From: Massilia sp. R2A-15
GTDB taxonomy: Bacteria; Pseudomonadota; Gammaproteobacteria; Burkholderiales; Burkholderiaceae_D
DNA: 64,000 nucleotides
Reading direction: 5' to 3'
Assembly (NCBI RefSeq): GCF_030704305.1
Contig: NZ_CP131935.1
Coordinates: 2,852,001-2,916,000, forward strand
Positions within the stretch are counted from its first letter, which is position 1. Every line of letters starts with the position of its first letter. Shown here piece by piece: positions 18,003-26,567 of the stretch. The notes beneath the pieces are model-generated. The model had not been told where the DNA came from and searched no databases. It was given only the letters and a program-made list of their open reading frames with translations. The position numbers and the translations under genes were made by a program.

Positions 18003-18086
18003 CGTACCTGCGCAGGCAGATACCCATGCTGAATCAGCCTCCCCTCATTCGCCAGCTCAGTATGGGTACCTGCCTCCGCAGGTACG
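18003..18086. repeat. 30-bp inverted repeat between convergent genes
   Basis: The left arm 18003-18032 (cgtacctgcgcaggcagata...) and the right arm 18057-18086 are inverted copies of each other with about four mismatches, separated by 24 bases. Each arm also contains its own short palindrome around the CCTGCG/CGCAGG core. It fills the gap between the convergent DUF2145 and cupin genes. It looks like an interspersed bacterial repeat and may fold into a bidirectional terminator, although no T-run is present. Confidence 0.7.
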
Positions 18087-18095
18087 ACACCGAAA

Positions 18096-18551
18096 TCACT
18101 TCTTGGTGCGCGGATCGTCCGCCGCATTCAGGTAGTTGATGTCGAACGGCCCCTCCCCGCTGATCTGCAGCACGGTCGGCGCCTTGGTGAACGCGTAGTG
18201 GTGCACCTTGCCCGGCACGTGGTGGAAGCCGCCGGCCTTGAGCGCATGCGCCGTTTTCTTGTCCACCGTGTCGCTCATGCCGATGTACAGCGCGCCGCTC
18301 AGCACCGTCAGGTTCTCATCCTTGGTGTGAAAATGCGGCGGCACCATATATCCGGCCGGCATCTTGGCGCGGATCGAATATGGGCCTTCCTTGGAGGGAT
18401 CGCCGAACAGCACGGCCAGCTTGCCGCCCTTCGGCAGCGCCGGCGGCGCGTCTTCCCATTTCATGTCCGACTGATTGATGAACGACGTTTCCTGCGGATA
18501 GGCGGCCGCTGCCGTCAGCAGCATTGCCGACATGAGTAATATTCGCTTCAT
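18096..18551 (-). CDS. Exported cupin-domain protein
   Basis: A 151-residue protein with a signal peptide (KRILLMSAMLLTAAAAYPQ) and a single cupin beta-barrel. The first cupin motif PHFHTKDENLTVLSG has the metal ligands (two His and a Glu) and the second, HHVPGKVHHYAF, the remaining His. It is probably a periplasmic metal-binding protein of the ChrR-like or DUF4437-like cupin type. The ATG at 18551 has GAGGTG seven bases ahead; a GTG nine bases upstream is an alternative. The gene stands alone and converges with the DUF2145 gene. Confidence 0.8.
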   Translation of the reverse strand: MKRILLMSAMLLTAAAAYPQETSFINQSDMKWEDAPPALPKGGKLAVLFGDPSKEGPYSIRAKMPAGYMVPPHFHTKDENLTVLSGALYIGMSDTVDKKTAHALKAGGFHHVPGKVHHYAFTKAPTVLQISGEGPFDINYLNAADDPRTKK

Positions 18552-18607
18552 GGCAATCACCTCGCTGTCGTCGATATATTTTCATCATAGCGACGCGCGA
18601 CCGATTT

Positions 18608-19654
18608 TCAATCCTCGTGGATCGCCAGCCGGTACAAGGGTCCGATCAGCAACACCACGCACACCATGCGCGAGACGTGGAAAGCAGTGACGATCGGCAC
18701 GCCCAGGTGCAGCACGCGCGCCGTCAGCGACATCTCGGCAATGCCGCCCGGCGAGGTCGCCAGGATCGCCACGCCGGGATTGATGCCGGCCAGCGCCGCC
18801 AGCCCGGAGCCGAAGCCGGCGCCCAGCACCATCATCACCAGTGTGCAGAGCGCCACGCTGGCCATGTAGCGCGGCGCCGTGTGCACGAACGCCGGCGTGA
18901 AGCGCGTCCCGAGCGAGACGCCGATGAACAGCTGGCCGAGGCGGATCATCCACTCGGGCAGCCGGCTCAGATGGATGCCGCACGCCGTCAGCGCCAGCGC
19001 CACGAACAGCGGGCCGATCACCCACGCATTCGGCACGTCGATGCGCATCAGCGCGAAGGCGCCGAGCACCGTCAGCGCAACGAGGATCAGCAGGAAGCCG
19101 TAGTGGACCTGCGCCGCGCCGGGCACGTACATGTCGAGGCCCGGCCCGAGTCCATGCCCGCTCCACCAGCGGATCGCGTAGGGAATGGTCGCCACCACCA
19201 TCATGATGCGCAGGCTGTGCGCGGCGGCCACGCGTTCGACCGCGGCGCCGTGGCGCTCGCCCTGCGCCGCCATCTCGGAGGCGCCGCCCACCGCCATCGC
19301 GAAGAACGCGGTCACCTTGTCGACGCCGGACAGGCGCTGCAGCAGCCTGCCGGACAGCGCCCCCAGCACCATCGCGAACAGCACCGCAAGCACGATCCAG
19401 CCGGCGTAGGAAGCCAGCACCGCCAGCACCGGCGCCGTGAAGTACAGCCCGAGCGCGGTGCCGATCGCCCACTGCCCGGCCCAGCGCACCTGCAGCGGCG
19501 CATGCAGCGGCGCGCCCAGCATGCAGGCCGCGGCGGTGGAGAACAGCGGCCCGATCATCCACGGAAGCGGCGTGTCGAGCCAGACGCATAGCTGTGCCGC
19601 GATGAACGCGAGCAGCAGTGCGCCGAGCAGCGGCAACCGCTCGTTCGGCTTCAA
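18608..19654 (-). CDS. AbrB-family membrane protein (AbrB duplication type)
   Basis: A 348-residue membrane protein of about ten helices in two similar halves, each with a PxxWMIGPLF or NAWVIGPLF motif followed by hydrophobic segments and a G-rich loop (GGASEMAAQ, SPGGIAEMS). This matches the family wrongly named AbrB or ammonia monooxygenase in many genomes; members behave like transporters or regulators of substrate export. Its ATG overlaps the stop of the ABC ATPase gene (ATGA), so it is translated with the transport operon. A part in handling the imported compound is likely, but the substrate is unknown. Confidence 0.82.
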   Translation of the reverse strand: MKPNERLPLLGALLLAFIAAQLCVWLDTPLPWMIGPLFSTAAACMLGAPLHAPLQVRWAGQWAIGTALGLYFTAPVLAVLASYAGWIVLAVLFAMVLGALSGRLLQRLSGVDKVTAFFAMAVGGASEMAAQGERHGAAVERVAAAHSLRIMMVVATIPYAIRWWSGHGLGPGLDMYVPGAAQVHYGFLLILVALTVLGAFALMRIDVPNAWVIGPLFVALALTACGIHLSRLPEWMIRLGQLFIGVSLGTRFTPAFVHTAPRYMASVALCTLVMMVLGAGFGSGLAALAGINPGVAILATSPGGIAEMSLTARVLHLGVPIVTAFHVSRMVCVVLLIGPLYRLAIHED

Positions 19655-20733
19655 AATACCCAGAGCTTATCGGCCGGCATGTGCAGCCAGTAGTTGCCCG
19701 GCTCGAGGCGGTACTTCGAGTAGGCGCGCAGGCTCAATTCGCCGCGCGTGAACAGGCACTCCCAACGGTCGCCCAGGTACATGCAGGTCAGGAGCGGCAG
19801 TTCGAGCGCGTTGTCCACCGGGGTCGGGCTGACGCGCACTTCCTCCACGCGGATCAGCGGCTGCACGTCGGCGCCGGTGTTCGCGCCGCGCGCCGTGCCC
19901 TGCAACGCCACGCCGTCGACCACCAGCTGGACCTGCGCGCCATCGCGGCTGACCACCTTGCCCGGCAGGCGGTTGTTACTGCCCATGAATTCGGCGGTGA
20001 ACAGCGTGTCCGGCGTCTCGTACATGCTTTGCGGGCTGCCCTGCTGTTCGATCTTGCCGTTATTGAGCAGCAGGATGCGGTCCGAAATCGCCATCGCTTC
20101 GGCCTGGTCGTGCGTGACCATCAGCGCCGACAGCCCCAGGCGGACGATCAGCTCGCGCAGGAAGGCGCGCGCTTCCTCGCGCAGCTTGGCGTCGAGGTTC
20201 GACAGCGGCTCGTCGAGCAGGATCACCGGCGGGTTGTACACCAGCGCGCGCGCAATCGCCACGCGCTGCTGCTGGCCGCCCGACAGCTGGTGCGGGAAGC
20301 GCGCGCCGAGGTGGCCGAGGCCAAGCTGCGACAGCACCTCGTTGACCTTCCCTTCGATCTCGCTCTTTCCCATCTTGCGCAGCTTCAGTCCGTAGGCGAC
20401 GTTGTCGAACACAGTCTTGTGCGGCCACAGCGCGTACGACTGGAACACCAGGCCCAGGTTGCGCGCTTCGGCCGGCATCTCCAGGCCGGCGGCGCCGTCG
20501 AACACGCGGCGCTCGCCGATGTCGATGGTGCCCTGCTTCGGGCTTTCCAGTCCGGCCACCGCGCGCAGCAGGGTCGTCTTGCCGCTGCCCGAAGGCCCGA
20601 GCAGCGCCACCACTTCGCCGCGCTGCAGGTGCATCGATACGCCCTTGAGGATCGGGTTGGCCGTCGCGCCGCTGCCGTAGTCCAGGTGCAGTTCGTTGAC
20701 GGACAGTTCATTCATGTTGAGGTCTCGTTTCAT
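19651..20733 (-). CDS. ABC transporter ATPase with TOBE domain (PotA/FbpC type)
   Basis: A 360-residue ATPase that powers the permease encoded just upstream. It has Walker A GPSGSGKT (46-53), the signature LSGGQQQR, Walker B VILLDEP, the D-loop SNLDAK and the H-loop THDQ, then a C-terminal TOBE region of about 100 residues that usually senses substrate or binds regulators. The type is that of iron(III), spermidine or 2-aminoethylphosphonate importers. The ATG at 20733 lies ten bases past the permease stop; another ATG six codons on (MNELSV) is possible, and neither has a strong ribosome site. Confidence 0.9.
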   Translation of the reverse strand: MKRDLNMNELSVNELHLDYGSGATANPILKGVSMHLQRGEVVALLGPSGSGKTTLLRAVAGLESPKQGTIDIGERRVFDGAAGLEMPAEARNLGLVFQSYALWPHKTVFDNVAYGLKLRKMGKSEIEGKVNEVLSQLGLGHLGARFPHQLSGGQQQRVAIARALVYNPPVILLDEPLSNLDAKLREEARAFLRELIVRLGLSALMVTHDQAEAMAISDRILLLNNGKIEQQGSPQSMYETPDTLFTAEFMGSNNRLPGKVVSRDGAQVQLVVDGVALQGTARGANTGADVQPLIRVEEVRVSPTPVDNALELPLLTCMYLGDRWECLFTRGELSLRAYSKYRLEPGNYWLHMPADKLWVF

Positions 20734-20742
20734 GATCGTATA

Positions 20743-22512
20743 TTAGTTATGCAGCTTGACGCCGAAGCGCAACGCGATGCCGAGGCCAATCGCGACCAGT
20801 GTAATGTTGATGAAGGAGAGTGCCGCCACCAGGTCCGTCGAGCCGCCTGCCCACAACGATACCAGCATCGCGCCAATCACTTCGGTGCCCGGCGAGAGCA
20901 GGTAGACGCCGGTCGAATATTCGCGCTCGAAAATCAGGAACACCATCAGCCAGGCGCCCATCAGGCCGAATTTGATCAGCGGCAGCGTGACGTCGCGGGT
21001 GACCTGGCCGCGGGTGGCGCCGACCGCCCTCGCCGCTTCTTCCAGCTCCGGCCCGACCTGCAGCAGCGCGGTCGAAATCAGACGCATGCCGTAGGCCAGC
21101 CACACCACCGAATACGCCAGCCACAAGGCGAAGATAGTCGAGCGCACCGCGCGCAGCGCCGGGATCAGGTGCTCGTGGAGGTAGACCGCGATGCCGCTGT
21201 CGCTGGTCTGGAGCATCCCATCGAGCCAGCTCGGAACGAACAGGAACACCCACAGGAAGGCCAGGCCGGCCAGCAGGCCAGGCACGGCGCGCGGCACCAG
21301 CACGCTGTAATCGAGCAGGCGGGTGATGCCGTCGGGCTTCCGGTGCATCGCCAGTGCGATGGCGCTGTAGCAGCACACGGCCAGCGCGCCGCCGACCACG
21401 CCGATCAGGACCGTGTTGAAGATGCCGCGCATCAGCGATGGCTGCTCGAAGATGTCGCGGAAGTGCTGCAGGGTCAGCACGTCGGCCAGCTTCACGCCCT
21501 CGCCCCAGTACTGCACGAACGAGCGCAGCACGATGCCGGAGATGGGCAGCACGATGGTGAAGATCAGCCAGCCGGCCAGCAGCGCGAACGCGACCCACTT
21601 CCAGCGGCCCAGCGGCATGGCCTTCTGGCGCGCGCCCTTGCCCTTGATCGACACATACTTGTTGGCCGACTTGAGCAGCCAGCGTTGCATCATCACCAGC
21701 GGCATCGTCACCATCACCAGGCACACCGCGACGGCGGCCATCAGGTGGTACGACGGGGTGCCAAGTTTATTCGTCAGCTTGTACAGATAAGTCGCCAGCA
21801 CCAGGTGGCCTTCCGGGTCGCCCAGCACCAGCACCAGGCCGAACACTTCGAAACCGAGGAAGAACACCAGCACGCCGGCATACGCCAGCGCCGGCATGAT
21901 CATCGGCAGCGACACGTTGAGCATCACCTGCAGCGGCGAGGCGCCGGCCACGCGCGCCGCTTCCTCGACGTCCGAGCCGAGGCTTTTCAGCGCCGACGAG
22001 GCGTACAGATAGACGTGCGGCACGTGGGTCAGGCCGGCGATGATGACGATGCTGGTAAACGAATAGATATTCCATGGCACGAAGCCGAGCAGCTGCTTGG
22101 CCCAGGTCGAGTAGAAGCCGACCGGCCCCATCGAGACGACGTAACCGAAGCCCATCACCATCGGCGACACGAAGATCGGCACCAGCAGCAGCGGCGCGAT
22201 CCAGCCGCGGCCCGGCAGGTCGGTGCGGATCATCAGGAAAGCCAGCATGCCGCCCAGCGGCACGGCGATCGCGGCCAGGCCGGCGGCGAGAATGAAGCCG
22301 TTCTTCGCGGCCATCCAGAAGTCGGAGTCGTCGAAGATGAACTGGTAGGCTTCCAACCCCAGCACCTTGGTCGGCATGAAGAACGGCGCCGACAGGAAGC
22401 TCTGGTAGAAGATCAGCAGGAGCGGCAGGAAGACGGCGATACAGGTGAGCGTCACCACCAGTCCGCGCGGCCAGTTAAGGCGCGGCGAACCGGATAAGGA
22501 TAAGGTAGACAT
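20743..22512 (-). CDS. Fused ABC permease (two BPD_transp_1 domains, FbpB type)
   Basis: A 589-residue inner-membrane permease with about 12 helices. It is two permease units in one chain: the first EAA loop reads EEAARVAGASPLQVMLNVSLP and the second EEAARAVGATRGQVTRDVTLP (quoted in part), each the docking site for the ATPase. Such fused permeases are typical of iron(III) and 2-aminoethylphosphonate-type importers. It lies between binding-protein and ATPase genes in the same operon, 73 bases after the former. GGGAAA precedes the ATG. Confidence 0.9.
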   Translation of the reverse strand: MSTLSLSGSPRLNWPRGLVVTLTCIAVFLPLLLIFYQSFLSAPFFMPTKVLGLEAYQFIFDDSDFWMAAKNGFILAAGLAAIAVPLGGMLAFLMIRTDLPGRGWIAPLLLVPIFVSPMVMGFGYVVSMGPVGFYSTWAKQLLGFVPWNIYSFTSIVIIAGLTHVPHVYLYASSALKSLGSDVEEAARVAGASPLQVMLNVSLPMIMPALAYAGVLVFFLGFEVFGLVLVLGDPEGHLVLATYLYKLTNKLGTPSYHLMAAVAVCLVMVTMPLVMMQRWLLKSANKYVSIKGKGARQKAMPLGRWKWVAFALLAGWLIFTIVLPISGIVLRSFVQYWGEGVKLADVLTLQHFRDIFEQPSLMRGIFNTVLIGVVGGALAVCCYSAIALAMHRKPDGITRLLDYSVLVPRAVPGLLAGLAFLWVFLFVPSWLDGMLQTSDSGIAVYLHEHLIPALRAVRSTIFALWLAYSVVWLAYGMRLISTALLQVGPELEEAARAVGATRGQVTRDVTLPLIKFGLMGAWLMVFLIFEREYSTGVYLLSPGTEVIGAMLVSLWAGGSTDLVAALSFINITLVAIGLGIALRFGVKLHN

Positions 22513-22585
22513 GAGGATTTCCCGATGAAGGATGGGGTACGGCGACCGACAAGGCAGGCCGCGCCGCGGCCCGCCGTTTTACCAA

Positions 22586-23686
22586 TTATTTCTTGCCCGC
22601 GGTTTCCTTCCACTGCTTCAGGAAGGCCATGCGCTTGGCCGGCGCAAGGTAGGTCAGCACGGCAGGTCCGACCGGCACCGGCTTGATGTTCTTCTCGCCG
22701 ATCAGTTTGATCAGGTCGGCCGAAGTGGTTTCGCCCTTGACGTCGGCGCGGATCGCATACAGCTTCGATTCGTTGGCGATGACGGTCTGGCCGCGGTGCG
22801 ACAGCATGTAGTCGATCCACAGCTTGGCGGCGTTCGGGTTCTTGGCCGACTTGTTGATGAACTGGACGCGCGAGATGATCAGCGTGTAGTCCTTCGGCAG
22901 CACGATGCCGATCGATGGGTCGGCCTTGGCGCGCACCAGCGCGTAGGAACCGAGCACGTTGTAGCCGATCAGGTTCTCGCCCGACGAGATCCGCTCGAGC
23001 ATGGTGCCGGTGGACGACTGCACGCGCACGCGCGCCGCGCCCAGCGCCTGTTCCAGCGCCGGGAACTGCGGATAGTCCTGCGCGTCCTGGGTCATGAACA
23101 TGAAACCGACGCCGGACTTCTCGATGTCGTAAGTGGTGACCTTGTCCTTGAATTTTTCGGACGTGATCAGCTTGGCGAAGTCGGCGTGCGTCTGCGGCAC
23201 TTCGGCGGCCGTCACCAGGCGCTTGTTGTAGACGATCGCAGCCGGCTCGAACGTGGTGCCGTAGGCCATGTCGTTCCACACCGCCCAGCCGGGGATCTTC
23301 GAGGCTTCAACCGACTTGTAGGCCATCGCGTGGCCTTCGGACGCCAGCTTGACCTGCAGGTCCATCGCCGACGACCACATCACGTCGGCGGTGTTGCCGC
23401 CGGCCGCCGCCTCGGAGATGAAGCGGTTATACACCTCGGTGGAATTCATGTCGTTGTATTCGACCGTGATGCCGGGGTACAGCGCGCTGAAGTCCTTGAT
23501 CAGCGGCTGGGTGGCCTTGCTGTCAGTCGCGCCGTAGATGACCAGCTTGGCCTCTTTCTTGGCGCCGTCGATCACCTTCTGGTAGTCGGCCGGGTAGCCG
23601 GCCGGGACCTGGGCATACGCGCTCATCGCGGCGCCGGCCAGGGTTGCCGCGATTGCAGCGCTCAAAATGGTCTTGGTAAGTTTCAT
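22586..23686 (-). CDS. ABC transporter periplasmic substrate-binding protein
   Basis: A 366-residue exported binding protein (signal peptide ending AMSAYAQ) of the family that includes iron(III) and 2-aminoethylphosphonate binders: KKEAKLVIYGATDS, FSALYPGITVEYND, ADVMWSS and a C-terminal YAIRADV region. The tyrosine pair used by iron(III) binders is not obvious, so a small organic or phosphonate-like ligand is as likely. AGGAGA stands well placed before the ATG. It is the third gene of the porin-led operon. Confidence 0.88.
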   Translation of the reverse strand: MKLTKTILSAAIAATLAGAAMSAYAQVPAGYPADYQKVIDGAKKEAKLVIYGATDSKATQPLIKDFSALYPGITVEYNDMNSTEVYNRFISEAAAGGNTADVMWSSAMDLQVKLASEGHAMAYKSVEASKIPGWAVWNDMAYGTTFEPAAIVYNKRLVTAAEVPQTHADFAKLITSEKFKDKVTTYDIEKSGVGFMFMTQDAQDYPQFPALEQALGAARVRVQSSTGTMLERISSGENLIGYNVLGSYALVRAKADPSIGIVLPKDYTLIISRVQFINKSAKNPNAAKLWIDYMLSHRGQTVIANESKLYAIRADVKGETTSADLIKLIGEKNIKPVPVGPAVLTYLAPAKRMAFLKQWKETAGKK

Positions 23687-23711
23687 GTCTGGTCTCCTGG
23701 TTTATGTTTTT

Positions 23712-24665
23712 TTAGCGGACCAGCTTGAACTGCCTGGCCTGCCGGTTGTAATCGTCAATCGCTTTTGTCACATACTGCGTCAGTGCCTCGCCCGTCATGC
23801 TGAACGGGTAGAAGCCCTGCGATGCGCGGATCTGGGCGAACTCGGGACTGGCTTCCGCCTGTTCGAAGGCGCGCACCCAGCGCCGGTAATCGGCATCCGG
23901 CACCTTGGGCCCCATCCACACGCCGCGGATGATCGGCCACACCACGTCGATGCCCTGCTCGCGCGCGGTCGGGGCGCTGGCCAACACGCCGGGAAGGCGC
24001 TTCTCGGACAGCACCGCCAGCACCCGCACCTTGCCGGCGCCGGCATACAGCGTCGCTTCCGATGCGTCGCCCGACACCACCTGGACGAAGCTGGCGTCGA
24101 GCGCGGTGAACGATTCGCCGCCGCCTTCCAGCGCCACGAAGCGCAGCACTTTCGGGTCGATGCCGGCGCGCTGCGCCACCAGCGCCATCTTCAGCCAGTC
24201 CTGGCTGCCGATGGTGCCGGAGACGCCGATCAGCACCTTTTCCGGCTGCTTCCTGAGCGCGTCGAGCAGGTCGGCCAGCGACTTGAACTGCGAATCCGAG
24301 CGCACCGCGACCATGCCGTAGTCCGCGCCAAGCGCCGCAACCCAGCGCACATCGGACGCCCTGGCCTTGCCGAACTTGCCCTGCGCGAGATTGAGCAATG
24401 AGCCGCCCGAAAACGCCACCAGCGTGTTCGGCTCGCTGGCGCGCTGAGATACCAGCGTGTGCCAGGCCACCGCGCCGATCCCGCCCGGCATGTAGTTCAG
24501 CCGCATCTGGCCGTTTCCGTGCAGCGCCTTCTGCGCCAGCTTGCAGGTCAGGTCCATCGCGCCGCCCGGCTTGGACGGCACGATGCACTCGGCGTCGGCC
24601 GCGCGCGCGGCGCCGCTTGCCACCAGCAGCATGGCGGCGGCGAACAGCGGCAGGCGGGCTTTCAT
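23712..24665 (-). CDS. Bug-family (TctC-like) periplasmic binding protein
   Basis: A 317-residue exported protein (signal peptide to AARAAD) of the Bug/TctC group. It has the opening IVPSKPGGAMDLTCKL ligand-loop, NYMPGGIGAVAWH and the usual GVSGTIGSQDW region. The family binds carboxylates and often feeds TctAB transporters or signals to TctDE kinases. No tctA or tctB gene is present; an ABC transporter takes their place. The gene lies between the porin and the ABC binding protein with gaps of 9 and 25 bases. Confidence 0.88.
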   Translation of the reverse strand: MKARLPLFAAAMLLVASGAARAADAECIVPSKPGGAMDLTCKLAQKALHGNGQMRLNYMPGGIGAVAWHTLVSQRASEPNTLVAFSGGSLLNLAQGKFGKARASDVRWVAALGADYGMVAVRSDSQFKSLADLLDALRKQPEKVLIGVSGTIGSQDWLKMALVAQRAGIDPKVLRFVALEGGGESFTALDASFVQVVSGDASEATLYAGAGKVRVLAVLSEKRLPGVLASAPTAREQGIDVVWPIIRGVWMGPKVPDADYRRWVRAFEQAEASPEFAQIRASQGFYPFSMTGEALTQYVTKAIDDYNRQARQFKLVR

Positions 24666-24674
24666 CGTGGCGCC

Positions 24675-25739
24675 TTAGAAGCGGTGCTGGATGCCGACGG
24701 TCACGCCGGTCTGCGAGTTGCCGAAGCCGGCGTCGTCGCGCGACAGGCCCACCAGCTTGCCGTTCTTGGCCTTGGCGTAGCCGACGGCGGTGTACAGGTC
24801 GGTGCGCTTGGACAGCGCGTACAGGATGCGCGCCACGTACATGGTCGGATCGGCGTCCTGGCCGGCGGCGACTTCCTTCACGTTGACGTGATAGACCGCG
24901 CCGGTCACGGTGATGGCCGGCTTGATGTAGTAGCTCAGGCCGCCCCAGTAGGTGTCGGCGCGCACGTCGGCGGTGGCGGCTTTGCCGGCCACCAGCTTGT
25001 AGCCGCGCATGCCGGCCGTCAGGCGCCAGTCGCCGGTCTTGTAGTCCGCGCCCAGGTGGTAGGCCTTGGTTTCGTCGCGGTTGCCGGTGGCGGGGACGAC
25101 GTTGCCGTTGACCTGCTCGTAGGCTGCCATCAGGCCCAGGCCGGAGTGGGTCCACGAGCCGCCGACCGCGTATTTGCGGCTGTCGGCGCTGCTGCCCGGC
25201 TGCTCGCCCAGGCCGACCGTCGCGCCGTATTTGAAGTCGCCCGTGCTGCCCGAGTACTTGACCAGGTTGTCGAAGGCGGTGGTCATGCCGTATTTCGACG
25301 GGCCGGTGGCGTTCGAGGAGGTCGCCCACGAGTAGTTCGGCGCGTAGCCGAGCGGGTCGAAGTTGATGACGAAGTCGTAGGTGGTGGTGAACGAACGGCC
25401 GATCACGACGCGGCCGAAACCGCCTTCAAGGCCGACGTATGCCTGGCGCTTGAACATCGCGCCATCGGCGGCGCCGGTGTCCATCAGGATGCCGCCTTCG
25501 AGGTTGAATACGGCTTTCAGGCCGCTGCCCAGGTCCTCGGTGCCGCGGAAGCCCCAGCGCGAAGTGTTCTTGCCGCCCGAGATGACCTTGGTGACGGTGT
25601 TCTGGTTGGCGTTGGCGTGGTTCAGTTCTTCGATGCCGGCGTCGATCAGGCCGTACACCTGGACGTTGGACTGCGCGTGGGCGGCGCCAGCGGCGGCAAG
25701 GGCTGCGAATACTGCGAGCGAAAGAACAGACTTCTTCAT
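24675..25739 (-). CDS. Outer-membrane porin (Gram-negative porin_4 family)
   Basis: A 354-residue beta-barrel porin typical of betaproteobacteria: signal peptide ending AAHAQ, start QSNVQVYGLIDAGIE, motif SRWGFRGTEDLGSGLKA and a C-terminal phenylalanine (GIQHRF) needed for outer-membrane assembly. It would form a trimer of 16-strand barrels. It leads the six-gene transport operon and is divergent from the regulator gene; the 134-base gap between them must hold both promoters. CAGGAGA precedes the ATG. Confidence 0.92.
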   Translation of the reverse strand: MKKSVLSLAVFAALAAAGAAHAQSNVQVYGLIDAGIEELNHANANQNTVTKVISGGKNTSRWGFRGTEDLGSGLKAVFNLEGGILMDTGAADGAMFKRQAYVGLEGGFGRVVIGRSFTTTYDFVINFDPLGYAPNYSWATSSNATGPSKYGMTTAFDNLVKYSGSTGDFKYGATVGLGEQPGSSADSRKYAVGGSWTHSGLGLMAAYEQVNGNVVPATGNRDETKAYHLGADYKTGDWRLTAGMRGYKLVAGKAATADVRADTYWGGLSYYIKPAITVTGAVYHVNVKEVAAGQDADPTMYVARILYALSKRTDLYTAVGYAKAKNGKLVGLSRDDAGFGNSQTGVTVGIQHRF

Positions 25740-25873
25740 TGGGTGTCTCCTGGACGTGAGTTATGGTTTTGAATGCTGGTGTTTCTGGACATACTATATG
25801 GCTGTCATCCTTTCAATTCGCTTTCAGCCCCGCCTGTAGCGCAAAGAACACAGTTCGGCTTACACTTGACCCT

Positions 25874-26566
25874 ATGCGCATACTTTTAGTTGAAGACCAC
25901 CTCGAACTGTCCCACTGGCTGGCCAAGGCCCTGCGCGACGCCAACCTCACCGTCGAGACGGCGACCAGCGGGGCCGACGCCGACGCCCTGCTGCACACCC
26001 AGGACTACTCGCTGGTGCTGCTCGACCTGACCCTGCCCAAGATGGACGGCCTCGAAGTGCTGCGGCGCCTGCGCGCGCGCGGCGGCCCGCGCGCCAAGAC
26101 GCCGGTGATGATCCTTACCGCGCGCGGCGGGCTGGAAGAACGCGTCCAGGGCCTGAACCTGGGCGCCGACGACTACCTGGCCAAGCCGTTCGAACTGTCC
26201 GAACTGGAAGCGCGCGTGAAGGCGCTGCTGCGGCGCAGCCAGGGCAACGAAGCGCTGGTGCACCAGTGCGGCGCGCTGTCCTTCGACACCGTCACGCGCA
26301 TGTTCACCTACGGCGGCGCCCCGCTGGCGCTGACCCCGCGCGAGCACGCGGTGCTCGAAGCGCTGATCACCCGCCCGGGGCGCGCGGTGCCGAAGGAGAA
26401 GCTGTTCGACGAAGTGTTCGCGCTGTCGGACGACGCCAACGTCGACGCCATCGAGCTATACATCCACCGCGTGCGCAAGAAGCTCGACAAGGTCGCCGAC
26501 AACGGCGCGGCCATCACGACCTTGCGCGGCATCGGCTACATGCTGCAGCCGCGCGACCCGGCCTGA
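25874..26566 (+). CDS. OmpR-family response regulator, TctD/QseB-like
   Basis: A 230-residue regulator with a receiver domain (acidic pocket ED near residue 7, phosphorylation site D51 in LLDLTLP, K104 in LAKPFE) and a winged-helix OmpR DNA-binding domain (LTPREHAVLEALITRPG and the recognition region VDAIELYIHRVRKKL). A longer frame begins at 25763, but MRILLVEDH at 25874 is the family start. It is co-transcribed with the kinase (one base between stop and ATG) and divergent from the porin operon, so it probably controls that operon. Confidence 0.93.
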   Translation: MRILLVEDHLELSHWLAKALRDANLTVETATSGADADALLHTQDYSLVLLDLTLPKMDGLEVLRRLRARGGPRAKTPVMILTARGGLEERVQGLNLGADDYLAKPFELSELEARVKALLRRSQGNEALVHQCGALSFDTVTRMFTYGGAPLALTPREHAVLEALITRPGRAVPKEKLFDEVFALSDDANVDAIELYIHRVRKKLDKVADNGAAITTLRGIGYMLQPRDPA

Positions 26567-26567
26567 C

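Noticed and set aside
19618..22497. Open frame of 959 codons on the plus strand
   Set aside because: It is antisense to the ABC permease and ATPase genes, Arg/His/Gln-rich without motifs, an effect of high third-position GC in the real genes.
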